Positions 54,052-63,397 of a stretch of DNA of 64,000 bases are shown here, piece by piece; within the stretch, counting starts at the first letter, position 1; each line of letters starts with the position of its first letter. Under the pieces are notes generated by a model. The model was given only the letters and a program-made list of their open reading frames with translations, did no database searches and had not been told where the DNA came from. The stretch covers positions 15,001-79,000 of the forward strand of contig WBZZ01004089.1 in assembly GCA_019918135.1 (NCBI GenBank), given 5' to 3'. This DNA is from Paulinella micropora (lineage: Eukaryota > Cercozoa > Imbricatea > Euglyphida > Paulinellidae). A program made the position numbers and the translations under genes.

Positions 54052-55400
54052 CTATGATGACTCGGAAACACTTCTTTTTGCTTTTGAACTGTTACGATCT
54101 TTCCTTCCAGGCCGCGCCAGCGGCCTGGAACTGGTACGGTTTTTCCTTCCAGCCCGCGCCAGCGGGCTGGTGCTGGGCTCTAGTATTGTGGTAAGCACGA
54201 GTGTGGTGAATTCCGTGAGCAGAGAACAAAGGCGAGCGTGGCGCAGTGTTGTTGGCTCGTTGGGCCCGACGAGCCGCGAAATTGTTTTCAGCAGCTTGGC
54301 GGGCAGCGCCTGGTCTGAGTCTGCGAGCACAAGCTTGGTGGTGTCAGTTTCTTGGGTGACAAGCAGACCTGCTTGTAGCAAGGCCTTGCAGGAGTCGCGG
54401 GATCCGGCGGAGGGCCAAGCAAGCCCGCACCTCGTCAGGTAAGCAAAGGAGTAGAAGAAAGGCCCCTTCTGATTGCGTAGAATCAGGTCTGCTTCTAGAC
54501 GGGCGCTCCAACTCCTGACGGGTTCAGAGGCCCCCAGCACCGTCCCGCGGAAGGGGGCGGCGATCTCTGCCCCGCTCAGTGTAGGGAATATGGTGTGCAG
54601 AGGCTCTCCGTAATGGAAGCAGGCCCACGTCTGGCACCAAGCAGTAAATTGATTTAAAAAGTCCACCACGTCGCCCACCGCGGGGCCTCTGCGCGCGCTG
54701 TTGTCGTCGTCGGCGGCAGGACCCTGGCTTTGGCACTTGCTGCCGGCCTGTCCGGAACGTCCACTAGCGCCAGCAAGACCATGTTGCTGTTGTCAAAGTC
54801 AATGCGGTGGCAACTTTTGCCATCCCACAAGAGGTTCTGGAGGCCCCAGTCGCTGAGAATGCAATTTATGCGACGCAGAGACGCGGCCACTTGGCTCTGG
54901 GCCTGCCGCAGTGCCTGCACCAGGCCAGGTTTTGTCTCGAGTTCTTGCAACCGGAGCTTTGCACGAGTCAGTGGCACGCCCATGTCCGGCATGCACAGCC
55001 AATAGCTTCCGCCCGCGCGCGAGCTGCTTTCGGACCAAAGCAAGCCGAGAACGGGCGGCACAACGCCGTTCGTTAGCTTGTGCAGGCGGGCCTGCATAGC
55101 AGCCTCGACGACTACGTTGTTGGCTCCGTCGCCGGTCGGGACCTCCTTGCACACCAGCCCCTGACCTACACGCAGAACCCTGCGTGTTTCTGACTGCAAA
55201 ACGACTGCGTCGCCCCACGTGCTGGGCGGGACTTCTCTGATGCGCACGCTGTCGGGCAGGGTCCTGTCAATTTCGATGCGCAGCTGCGACAGCTCCGTGT
55301 GCAGGTACTGGTTGCCTACTACGGACAGACGTGCTACAAAGCAGCTGGGGCTGAAATTTACGTAATTTTCGCTAGCACCTTTCTCTTCCTGCCCTAGTAG
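54052..55400 (-). pseudogene. Protein-kinase-like gene with C-terminal extension, one frameshift
   Basis: The open frame starts upstream of 55,247 (no clear ATG; readable from about 55,400: ENYVNFSPSCFVARLSVVG). Kinase features: RVGQGLVCKEVP (Lys of the ATP site), VVEAAMQARLH (helix C Glu), CILSDWGLQNLLW (D-x4-N of the catalytic loop; Ser where the usual His lies) and HRIDFDNSN (DFD for DFG). After a shift near 54,665 a 200-residue C-terminal region follows (WSARLEADLILRNQKGPFFY), ending in SRPLARAGRKNRTSS repeats made by palindromes. Atypical, RIO-like kinases have similar loops. Activity is uncertain. Confidence 0.55.
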
Positions 55401-55486
55401 CGGGCGGCGGGTTGGGACTTTGCCGCGACCTGCCCCGCCCTGCCCCCGGACAGCGCTGGAGGCCCCTGCAAGTGTGCTATCGCTCG

Positions 55487-56408
55487 ATGGCGGGCGGCAG
55501 CCCGGCCCTGCTCGTGGCTAAATTCCACGAGCTGCAGGCTCTGCTGGGCGGCGGGGGGGGGGGGGGGGGGGGCATTGGAAGATGCGGAGCCGAGCCTGGA
55601 GCCGGCGGTTCGGGATGTGTGGCGCAACAAGTTCTGGCAGCGCCCTCGCGCCCCGCGCTCTTTTGGCCGTCTCAGCTCGCCAGAACGCGCAGCGGTCCTG
55701 AAGGGCTGGCTCATTGCGGAGCACAGCGACTGGGCGGACCTGCGGGCACTGATGCTGCGGCAACAGCCCACCAAGCCTGCTAAGCTCCCTAGTCAAATCT
55801 GGAACCGCTTAGTTGTGGAAGATACCTGTCAATCCTCGCAGGCGCTGGCAGAACTCTGGGAGCTATGCCAGCAGCCCCGAAACTTTATCCGCTACCCGTT
55901 GGGCGTGCGATCTACTTTGCCTGACATCTTGTTTGGCAGACGGCTGCGTTGGACGCGGACGCCTGCGTTGTTCTCCGGCTGCCTCCAGGAGCTCGGCCGG
56001 CTCGCCAACATCAGGGGTGAGCTCCGCATGGCCGCAAGGACCGCCATCCTGCTAGTCAGGCGGCTGGATTCTCCCCTGGGGGACTGGCCGCCAGCGGCGG
56101 CAGCGGCCGCCAAGTGTCGCTTGTTGGTCTGCGAAGTAGCCTGCAGCCCCTCCTCGCCACCACTGGTACGCTGGTGACCACGCGAGCCCTTGGCCGGGGA
56201 GCTTGCGCGTTACCTCTTGATCCTGGCCGCGCCCCTGCAGCCAGGCTGTCCAGAGCTGAGCGCGGCATGGGCTGCTGCCCCCCCGGCCCTGCGACAGGGG
56301 GTCCTGGAGACAGGGGCAGGTCAACACGAGCAGCTACAGATGTGGCATCAGCGAGACCAGCTCCCATCCTCTTCTTCGTCTTCTCGACCAGCCAAAAGAA
56401 AAAGGTAA
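55487..56408 (+). pseudogene. Unknown fragment-B protein interrupted by a G22 run
   Basis: ATG 55,487 (MAGGSPALLVAKFHELQALL), then a run of about 22 G encoding poly-Gly (55,552-55,573). The natural frame after the run is shifted by one (EDAEPSLEPAVRDVWRNKFW). The second shift is near 56,175, leading to ARYLLILAAPLQPGCPEL and a basic end SSSRPAKRKR. It is helical and Trp/Arg-rich and overlaps the 5' side of the divergent kinase-like gene. The family is unknown. Confidence 0.45.
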
Positions 56409-56588
56409 GCGCGCAAGGCCCGCCAGGGCTCGCGTGGTCCCTGGCGGGCCTTCGCCCCCCCTTCCCCCTCCCCCCCTTTTCTCACTTCCGCTTCCCTCCT
56501 CGCGCCCCCCACCACCTTTTTTTCTGGTGTTTGTCTCCCTCCTCTCCCCCCCTACAATTTCTAAATCAGACTCTTGGAGCGGTGAGTG

Positions 56589-57263
56589 ATGCAGCAGCAG
56601 CAGCATCGGCAGTGGCAGAGGGAGCAAGCAGAAGGCTTGCAGTGGCTACTTCTACGAGACTGGTGCATAGACCAGGGCGCGGGCGGACAGCTGCTGCTCC
56701 GATTAGAGCAGAGTTCTAGCTGGGACGAAGATGCTAGGAGAGAGGGAGGGGACGGCGATCTTAGCTGGCTGGTACTTTTCAATCTGTCCGTCCGAGAGAG
56801 CAGACAACACGAAGTGGCCTCGCTACTGGAATCTCTTCGCACGCCCTTCCTGCGCTCGACCCCTGCTCAAGCACGGCCCCTTGCCGCGGCGGCGCCCGCC
56901 TCCGTGCTAAGCCAGCACCTACGAGAGGCGGGCCAAGAATTCCTAGCCCAGCAGGGCGGCGGCCCCGGCGGTGCGGGCACCGGGTATTATGAACTACAGC
57001 CGGAGCCGCGTGCCACGTCGCGCGGCAACCCCCCGGTAATGGTAGGCGACGTGCGCTTTCGGCGCCGCTCTGGCACTACCACGGCCAGGCGGTCCCACCG
57101 GGAATGCCTGCTGCCGGAAAAGGAATGGGCACTGCTAGTAACACAGCCTATGCAACTGCCGGTGCGCGGCGCCGTCCAGGCCTTGCTAGCTGCTAGAGCC
57201 CACGACGAAGAAGGAGCCGGCCGTGCCGCCTATCCTGTGCTAGCTCTGGCCTGCGACTCTTGA
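56589..57263 (+). CDS. Unknown fragment-B protein, uninterrupted
   Basis: ATG 56,589 (the ATG after a GTG) gives 224 residues. It has a Gln-rich start, then EGLQWLLLRDWCIDQGAGG, an acidic loop, LVLFNLSVRESRQHEV, and later VGDVRFRRRSGTTTARRS. No motif is recognised. The gap from 56,409 holds pyrimidine-rich DNA only. It is one of the few intact fragment-B frames. Confidence 0.5.
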   Translation: MQQQQHRQWQREQAEGLQWLLLRDWCIDQGAGGQLLLRLEQSSSWDEDARREGGDGDLSWLVLFNLSVRESRQHEVASLLESLRTPFLRSTPAQARPLAAAAPASVLSQHLREAGQEFLAQQGGGPGGAGTGYYELQPEPRATSRGNPPVMVGDVRFRRRSGTTTARRSHRECLLPEKEWALLVTQPMQLPVRGAVQALLAARAHDEEGAGRAAYPVLALACDS

Positions 57264-57332
57264 TTTTGTTTTTATTGATTTTTGCTTTTATTAAATCAAT
57301 TTCTGCTCTCTCTTTTTCCGTACAAAGACGGG

Positions 57333-58199
57333 CTACCAGGAGGAGGCGCGCCTTTCCGGTGCCCTGTCGCCCCTAGTTGGTACCTTGCCAGCTTCAGTCG
57401 CGTCTTCGTCATCATACTCCTCGTCTGACTCTTTATCCTCGTCTGACTCTTCATCCTGTTCTGACTCTTCATCCTCGCCCGGCTTTGCCTTTCTCTCAGG
57501 GGTCGCAGCAAGCTCGGAAATGTTGGTAAAATACTGTTCAAAATATCGATCGTCGAGAGTTAGCCTTTCCGTGGGCCTTCAACGCCAATGTTGTCATATC
57601 TCTCCCATTTGTACTTGTTCTGACGCGACCACTCGGTCATAAAATTATCAACCAGCTGTGCATACTTGCCGCTCATAAGCCCGTAGCGGTATTGCTGTTT
57701 TGCAGTCAGCTGCAGCTGAAACCACAGCACGTCCCCCTTGTCCCGTACGATTAATCTTCTTACGTATCTTGTGTGTAACGAATCAGAGGAGAATTGCTCA
57801 AACTCGACGGCTAGTGTGCGCAGGATCATCGCCATGATGCGCTTGTAATCGAATGCATGGGGTAGGCCTTTAGTTTCCATGTCATCGCGCAGATCGAGAA
57901 GTCTTGAGAAATACTTCTCGAGGTTCCAGAAAGGTTCTCGATATATTCGGGACAGAAAGAGTTCTCCGGGCTTTTGCGCAAGTACTTCTTGAAGGCTTTC
58001 AAAGGTCCAATAATCGAAATGCTGGTGGTCCGGGGGTTTTATCACCCGCACATAAGTATCCCAGCCGGGGCCGTCCTCAGAGTTCTTCTTCTTCGGAGGC
58101 TGAATTTCAGGTTCAGACTCAAGTTCAAAATCAGAATCAGAATCAGAACCAGAACCGAAAATTTCTACGCCTGGCGGATCTGGTTCTTCTTCGTCATCA

Positions 58200-58246
<47 letters not shown>

Positions 58247-58445
58247 ACCAGGTTTTTTGCCTACACTAGCTCTTTTTTTTGCACCAGCTTTTTTTCTTAC
58301 ATCTTCATCTTCTTGTTCTTCATCTCCTTTATCTTGTTCTTCATCTCGTTCTTCGTTTTCGTCTTCTTCTTCTGCTTCTTCTTCTTCTTCTTCTTCTTCT
58401 TCTTCTTCTTCTTCTTCTTCTTCTTCTTCTTCTTCTTCTTCTTCT

Positions 58446-58477
<32 letters not shown>

Positions 58478-59203
58478 ATCTCCCTTATCTTTACTAGCTT
58501 TTTGTCTTACACCTCCATTATCTTCATCTTCCCCGGTGTGAAAACCAGCCAGCGGGTCATCAGCAAGCGAGTCATCTGTATCGGAGCTTTCCGGACGGGC
58601 GCTATCATTCACCGTGTCAACAAGAGGTGGAGGACGATCAGCAAGCTCAGCAGGCTCAGACCCTGCTCCGTCCGTGCCTACCGTTGGAAACGCCGCATCA
58701 AGTCCAGCCAGGAACTCTGCTGATTCTTTCTTTATCTTGCTACTAACCTCCTCGTCCAGTCCTTCGTTAACAATAGCGGTGAGATTGTTACGTAAATTCT
58801 CCGCAAGCTCCTCCTGTAATTTTTTTCTTTCTGTGCCCTCGAAGATCGTGTCGTTGGTCGGCCGGCTCAACAGAATGAGGTCCTCCAGCGCTTCGCACAA
58901 GCTCTTACTCGGTTCATTAGCCTTCCAATGCTCGAAATTCTCTGGCTTAGGAAGAGCACGAAGGAGTTCTTTTCTAGTTACTTCGTCCACGGAAGGATCC
59001 TCTTCCAGCTTGGTGCAGAATTCACCATATGCTCCAGTACGCTTGGCGTTATTCCTAGTTGTGTTCCTGAATTCCCGGAGGACCTCCCCGATTGGCGCCG
59101 CATTGTTATCCTTAAGGGCAACATCCAAACAGAAGATCCTGACCAATTTTGCCCACGCAGTTGTTGCCTTCCTGAGGCTTGTCTCCCCTGCGGCGTCTGT
59201 CAT
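57333..59203 (-). pseudogene. Acidic/lysine-rich low-complexity protein with conserved-looking ends
   Basis: ATG 59,203 (MTDAAGETSLRKATTAWAK). The N-terminal 190 residues are helical. An Ala/Glu run comes from CTG/CTT repeats (58,370-58,480) and a poly-Lys run from a T tract (58,205-58,244). A C-terminal globular region follows (GWDTYVRVIKPPDHQHFDYW; RIMAMILRTLAVEFEQF). A frameshift near 57,568 gives either an early stop at 57,560 or a continued acidic tail (DDRYFEQYFTNISEL ... DEESDEDKESDEEYDDED) ending at 57,333. The role is unknown; the composition is chromatin-associated-like. Confidence 0.5.
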
Positions 59204-59521
59204 CTTCTGATCCCCCCCCCCCCCCCTGTGCTGTTCTAAAAGCAAGACTCTCCAGTCGGTGTGAGTCTATTTATATGCTGCTTATGATAGAAGAAGAGAG
59301 AGAGAGAGAGAAAAAGGACAGAGTGACGGAAAGGGGGAGGGGAGAAGAGGCACAAGGGGACAAAGGAGGGGAGAGGGGGGAAGGGAGGAGAGCACGGCCA
59401 GGGAGCCGTGCTCTTATCTCTACCCTTCTCCCCCCCCAGACATGCCTTGACTATCCTTTGGGTGGTTTTTTTTTTGTCTTTCATTAATAGCCCCTTGGAA
59501 GAAAGCAGCGGAGCGTGGCAA
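59204..59521. other. Divergent intergenic region
   Basis: C run at 59,212-59,227, GA-rich DNA, an inverted repeat GAGCACGGCCAGGGAGCCGTGCTC (59,390-59,413) and a T run near 59,467. Probable promoters for the genes on both sides. Confidence 0.5.
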
Positions 59522-60241
59522 ATGGAATGGCACCTGTACGATCAGTTGGCTGAATGTGCCACACAATTCATCGCGTGCTGGCCTCCCCCGCCAGCAGAGC
59601 TAGGACCCCGGCGGGAAAAAGCCATGCATGTAGCAGTGCTTGTGAATGGGCCCGCGGGAGCCGTGGCTTGCCTATCTTCAGGGGCTATACACTACTGTCA
59701 CAAGTCCAACGGCTGTGCACGACAAGACACCTGCTTGGTGACGGGCTTGCCGTCAGCAGGCCTTGACCTAGAGGCCTCCGCGGATGACCTGCAACACGGG
59801 GGGCCCTTACGCGCCAGATCGTGGTCAGAGGGGCGCACGCGGGTATTCTACATGCCGACTGGCTTGTCCGGCCTGAACTCACCCGTCGGCAAGTGCACCT
59901 GTGCGCCCAACTGCCTGCCGGCCCTGCAGCGCAAGCTGTCCGTGGAAAGGATCTGGCGTCTTGGGGACCGCCAACTCATTTATAAGCTCTGGCTGGCGCA
60001 ATTACCCGGGCCCTGCTCTGACGCGCCCGCCTCTCTGCGCGGCTTTGCAGCGCTTCTAGGCGAATTGCTGACTGTAGGCGGGCTCCACTGGCTTTGGGCC
60101 TACTTGTTGCTGTTGCTAGCCTCAGACCGGCAGCAGGCAGCGTCAGAGATCGCCGTCGTGCCGCGCCCGATACCAGAAACTCTTGCCTTGTATAACTCTC
60201 TGCTCACCTCGACTGATGTAGTCAGTTCTAGAAAAGTCTAG
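59522..60241 (+). CDS. Unknown fragment-B protein, last before PLV copy 2
   Basis: ATG 59,522 (MEWHLYDQLAECATQF) gives 239 residues. Six Cys lie within AIHYCHKSNGCARQDTC and KCTCAPNC. There is a hydrophobic segment (LHWLWAYLLLLLAS) near the end. Its stop at 60,239-60,241 coincides with the start of PLV sequence, so the true C-terminus may be missing. The family is unknown. Confidence 0.45.
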   Translation: MEWHLYDQLAECATQFIACWPPPPAELGPRREKAMHVAVLVNGPAGAVACLSSGAIHYCHKSNGCARQDTCLVTGLPSAGLDLEASADDLQHGGPLRARSWSEGRTRVFYMPTGLSGLNSPVGKCTCAPNCLPALQRKLSVERIWRLGDRQLIYKLWLAQLPGPCSDAPASLRGFAALLGELLTVGGLHWLWAYLLLLLASDRQQAASEIAVVPRPIPETLALYNSLLTSTDVVSSRKV

Positions 60242-60265
60242 TTCGCCTCCGTGTTGAGTTGGCAT
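60239..60265 (-). pseudogene. First nine codons of the PLV copy 2 capsid gene
   Basis: ATG 60,265 reads MPTQHGGEL, matching MPVQYGGEL of the capsid gene of copy 1. The upstream region (GTGTAAGTTGATTAATACAC) is also shared with 24,220-24,240. Beyond codon nine the sequence belongs to the fragment-B gene, so PLV copy 2 is truncated inside its capsid gene. Confidence 0.75.
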
Positions 60266-60352
60266 TTTGTTTTCAGTTTTTTGGCAGTCGTGTAAGTTGA
60301 TTAATACACAAATATATTCATAGAAAAAAAATAATTAAATCAAAAATTAATT

Positions 60353-60387
60353 GATATTTTATTCTGACTTCGTCATCATAAAACATC
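60353..60387. terminator. Nested hairpin, PLV copy 2, left
   Basis: GATATTTTAT / ATAAAACATC arms around TGAC-TTC-GTCA. A related inverted copy lies at 63,398-63,433 and a similar one at 20,791. It is downstream of the penton gene. Confidence 0.55.
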
Positions 60388-60416
60388 GTAAAAAAAATAA
60401 TTAATGGTTGTCGATG

Positions 60417-60461
60417 TTTGAGAATAAGCGAGAGTGCGTAGCACGAAGCGCAATTCTCAAA
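60417..60461. terminator. Conserved nested hairpin directly after the penton stop
   Basis: TTTGAGAAT / ATTCTCAAA arms with the same GCGAGAGTGCG...GCACGAAGCGC core as 20,900. The arms differ from copy 1 (G for A, C for T) in a way that keeps pairing. It starts three bases beyond the penton stop at 60,464. Confidence 0.7.
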
Positions 60462-60463
60462 TA

Positions 60464-61276
60464 TCATCGGGATTTTAACAAATTGAAGAATGATGTAAAT
60501 AAATTAAAATAATTTGTCTCTCTGTAAATTAATAATGTCATTACAATACCTAACCCATTAAGATTAATCGCTTGGTCGTTTTCGTCTGTAAGATAAAACC
60601 GATACACATTATTTGAACTGGCGGATAATTTCTTACCATACTCAGACCCACTTCCGTCGTATATAACGGCACCAAAAGGAATTTCGTTGGCAGTGTATAT
60701 TTCTTGTAGCACGTGATTATCTCCTTCACCAACTAAGTCTGATTGAAGGTATAAAGTCTTTTCCCCAGTTAGAATAATCACATTTGGCGATTTAATGAAA
60801 TCATTAGCGAAGAAATATGTTGAATTTCTATCAAATCCCATAACCTCGTGAATACGTGTATCACCATCAAATATAAACCGCGGTTGAATGCCTCCGTTAT
60901 TTGAAACACTGAATGTTAATTTACCATCTTCTGGTTCTATGTTGGTATTGTTGCTTGAGACGACATATGTATAGTCATTTGGACTTTCTGCCGTCAGTAC
61001 CTCCGACAACTTATTTTTTAAATTGTTCATTGTGTAGTTTCCCTCAGGTATCGTAATTAAAGCCTCATACCCGTCTTCGCTAAGTGTAAAGGTATTATAT
61101 GGCGAAGCCACAGAGTAATACGACTTTGGAACATAGATATGAAGAATTTTACAATGTGTGGGATTGTCTAGCCCCTTCATATTGACTTCGTGTGTAAAGT
61201 CGCTGTCTGTCCCCGTTATTCTATTTTTACTATTTATGTAACAGATACCACTCGCACGACCTCCCTTGTACTCCAT
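60464..61276 (-). CDS. PLV penton (minor capsid) protein, copy 2, intact
   Basis: 270 residues from ATG 61,276 (MEYKGGRASGICYINSKN). PLV/Polinton penton features include SDFTHEVNMKGLDNPTHC, ILHIYVPKSYYSV, FANDFIKSPNVIILTG and LYLQSDLVGEGDNHVLQEIY. The pattern is of a single jelly-roll. It caps the five-fold vertices of the capsid. It is about 90 percent identical by eye to the broken copy at 24,290. Its position between capsid and protease genes is the usual PLV order. Confidence 0.8.
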   Translation of the reverse strand: MEYKGGRASGICYINSKNRITGTDSDFTHEVNMKGLDNPTHCKILHIYVPKSYYSVASPYNTFTLSEDGYEALITIPEGNYTMNNLKNKLSEVLTAESPNDYTYVVSSNNTNIEPEDGKLTFSVSNNGGIQPRFIFDGDTRIHEVMGFDRNSTYFFANDFIKSPNVIILTGEKTLYLQSDLVGEGDNHVLQEIYTANEIPFGAVIYDGSGSEYGKKLSASSNNVYRFYLTDENDQAINLNGLGIVMTLLIYRETNYFNLFTSFFNLLKSR

Positions 61277-61338
61277 CGTAGGTGCTTTTTATAAAAACCA
61301 CCTACAACCTCAAAAATCTATATATTAGAAAATATCTT

Positions 61339-62418
61339 TTACAAAAAGGTGTCAAATCCATAACCATTCTGTGCTTTTAATTTCTCCGCTTCTTCTTCTT
61401 TTAAGTCTGTATAGCAACTAGCAAACTTAAATCGGTTGCCTTTCGCCCGCTCCATTAAAAATCTCATACTATGCCAACCACACGTGTCTGATGTGTCTGA
61501 TTGTTGTTTTACTTGATTAACCTTCATTAATAAATAACTATCGGGGTGGCTTCGGTCAATTAGTTGTTTCATTTGTTGTTGAAAGTCTTCCGTTGGTTGG
61601 TAAAGTGCTAATGGGTCATAGACTTCAACACTCCTGTCTTTATCTAGACTTATCCATACGGCGATCCAATGAGACCCTGATTGATTGTGGTTGTCCAAAT
61701 TCATAATAAATCCGTATCGTTTTCTGCTTCCGGGCTTCAACTTATAGATTTCATCACTGGCTATTGCTCCGAGATACCATCCATATTTTTTCATTATGTC
61801 GTCTATTTCATTAGTCATTAGTCCCCTCCCTTCTCCTTCCTGTGTGGGTTCCTCTGGCTGTGGCTTTGGCTCTGGCTCTGGTTGCTGTTGCTCTTGCTCT
61901 GTCTCTGGTTGCTGTGGTTGTGGCGTCTCCGCGACGCTCGGGGGTATGGTAGGGGGTGGAACCCCCTCCAGTGGCATTCCCTCGTCAATATTCAAATCTG
62001 TTGAAACTCGTTTATCAGAATTTGGATCGGAAGTAATTTTGTTCGTTAGAGTATTTACAAAATCATGTTTGTTCATTGTGTGTTTCCAATCTTTGCGGGC
62101 TAAGTATTTTTTTATTTTCGCAATTGAAAATAATTTATTAATCATTTCGTCCAAGGTATGGTGTAATTTCCTACCTGTACCTCCTTGGTTCCCCATATAC
62201 TCATCATACTTAGCATAATCTGCTATTTTCTTTTTTATTTGGTCCTCTTCGGTTCCTACATCAATATTAAACCTTTTTATCATAGCCATAATCCATTTGA
62301 TATTTTCTCTATGTTTCAATTTTGTATGTCCGTCCATTTCAAGTTTCCTTTTTAAGGCCCGCGATAAATCGACGATTTTTATTTCTGGTAAATACTTTTT
62401 TGATAAGGCATCTTTCAT
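61339..62418 (-). CDS. Adenain-type protease with fused N-terminal domain, intact
   Basis: 359 residues; ATG 62,418 overlaps the stop of the upstream gene by four bases. Residues 1-110 are a helical domain (LSRALKRKLEMDGHTKLK; HTLDEMINKLFSIAKIKKY). Then comes a Pro/Gln/Glu linker (about 165-200) and the protease: GSHWIAVWISLDKD (His), VEVYDPLALY (acidic), SDTCGWHSMRFLM (Cys). Probable role: capsid maturation cleavage. In copy 1 the same two parts are separated by a one-base deletion, so the fusion is the original state. Confidence 0.85.
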   Translation of the reverse strand: MKDALSKKYLPEIKIVDLSRALKRKLEMDGHTKLKHRENIKWIMAMIKRFNIDVGTEEDQIKKKIADYAKYDEYMGNQGGTGRKLHHTLDEMINKLFSIAKIKKYLARKDWKHTMNKHDFVNTLTNKITSDPNSDKRVSTDLNIDEGMPLEGVPPPTIPPSVAETPQPQQPETEQEQQQPEPEPKPQPEEPTQEGEGRGLMTNEIDDIMKKYGWYLGAIASDEIYKLKPGSRKRYGFIMNLDNHNQSGSHWIAVWISLDKDRSVEVYDPLALYQPTEDFQQQMKQLIDRSHPDSYLLMKVNQVKQQSDTSDTCGWHSMRFLMERAKGNRFKFASCYTDLKEEEAEKLKAQNGYGFDTFL

Positions 62419-63305
62419 TGTTTGGTTAAATTGTAAATTTTTACATCATTTTCCTTTTCTTCCCTTTTTTTTTCTTCTTGTGCTAGTGCTTTCCTCATAT
62501 CAGTCAGATTTATATGTTTCTTTTGCAATAATTTAATACCATCTGCTGTTTTTTGTATCATACTATCAGTCAATTTTTTAATCTCTTCGTCAGTAAAATA
62601 AGCAGATTTCAAAAGTTTTATGTTTTCATCTAGTTTGTCTGCCGTAGGGGATTTTGGTTGTGGTGATACTGGTGTAGGTGTCCCACCTATTGGTGGTGGT
62701 GCTTGTGGCTGTCCATGTTGTGGCGGCATAATATATTGATATTGCGGTGGCGGTGGTAATGCTTGTATCCTATTTTTTCTGTCTTCTTCATATTTTACAT
62801 CATCTATGAGTTTTTGCTCCCTTCTTAGTTCTCTGGCTTTTTGTTCTTGTCGTTCCTTGATATCGGATAGTTCTCTTTTGTGTTCTCTATCCTTTATTTC
62901 TTTTTGTTCCTCGGCATCGGCTATGTCTTTTCGTTCTAGCCTTTTCTTTTTTTCTATCACATCTTCCCTCTTCTTCTTTTCCTTTTCTTCCTCGTCATGT
63001 ATTAACTCATATTTCTTTTGTAAGTTGCTTTGTATCTGGTTTCTGTTCTCGTGTTCAAGACGATTGAAATCAGATTTGATTATTTTTTCCCTTGGTTTGC
63101 GACCCTGCCTTTGTGGCCTCGGCTTACCAATATATTTCAAAAACAACTTAACGATTTGAAGTGTGCTCATATCATTTGTTTTCTTACCAAAATTAAGATA
63201 ATATTTTTTACCCTTCTGGATAATATATGGTCTCCCGCTCTTATTCCTATAAACTCGCGGGGGTCTTACCTTAGCCTTTTTCTTATTAGTCTTTTTAGCG
63301 ACCAT
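62415..63305 (-). CDS. Basic coiled-coil PLV protein, copy 2, intact
   Basis: 296 residues from ATG 63,305. The N-terminal 75 are strongly basic with KSGRPYIIQKGKKYYLNFGK. A long charged coiled coil follows (about 85-180; KKRLERKDIADAEEQKE, RELRREQKLIDD). Then come a Pro-rich segment (ALPPPPQYQYIMPPQHGQPQ) and a helical end. It is unlike any enzyme I know; an internal virion or DNA-binding role is inferred from its place between small basic and protease genes. Confidence 0.6.
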   Translation of the reverse strand: MVAKKTNKKKAKVRPPRVYRNKSGRPYIIQKGKKYYLNFGKKTNDMSTLQIVKLFLKYIGKPRPQRQGRKPREKIIKSDFNRLEHENRNQIQSNLQKKYELIHDEEEKEKKKREDVIEKKKRLERKDIADAEEQKEIKDREHKRELSDIKERQEQKARELRREQKLIDDVKYEEDRKNRIQALPPPPQYQYIMPPQHGQPQAPPPIGGTPTPVSPQPKSPTADKLDENIKLLKSAYFTDEEIKKLTDSMIQKTADGIKLLQKKHINLTDMRKALAQEEKKREEKENDVKIYNLTKQ

Positions 63306-63315
63306 TGTATAGATA

Positions 63316-63361
63316 GTTTAGAATTGCGTTTCGTGCTATCGCACTCTCACTTATTTTAAAC
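63316..63361. terminator. Conserved nested hairpin, PLV copy 2, right
   Basis: GTTTAGAAT / ATTTTAAAC arms (one mismatch) with core GCGTTTCGTGC ... GCACTCTCACTT. It lies between the stop of the 103-residue gene and the start of the 296-residue gene, as at 27,595 in copy 1. Confidence 0.6.
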
Positions 63362-63397
63362 CATAGTTTTTTATTTTAGGAAAAAATAATGGTCATC

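Noticed and set aside
3703..57263. UGA reassigned to an amino acid in this genome
   Set aside because: Several genes end naturally at TGA with downstream non-coding sequence, for example at 12,859, 29,641 and 57,263. A single in-frame TGA is not evidence for a changed code.
58200..58540. Plus-strand Phe/Ser-rich and minus-strand poly-Lys ORFs
   Set aside because: They are frames of a T tract and CTT/CTG repeats within the minus-strand acidic gene.
28000..60241. Programmed frameshifting as the explanation for all broken genes in fragment B
   Set aside because: The shifts go in different directions, occur many times per gene and lack a common slippery motif. Decay or sequence error is simpler.
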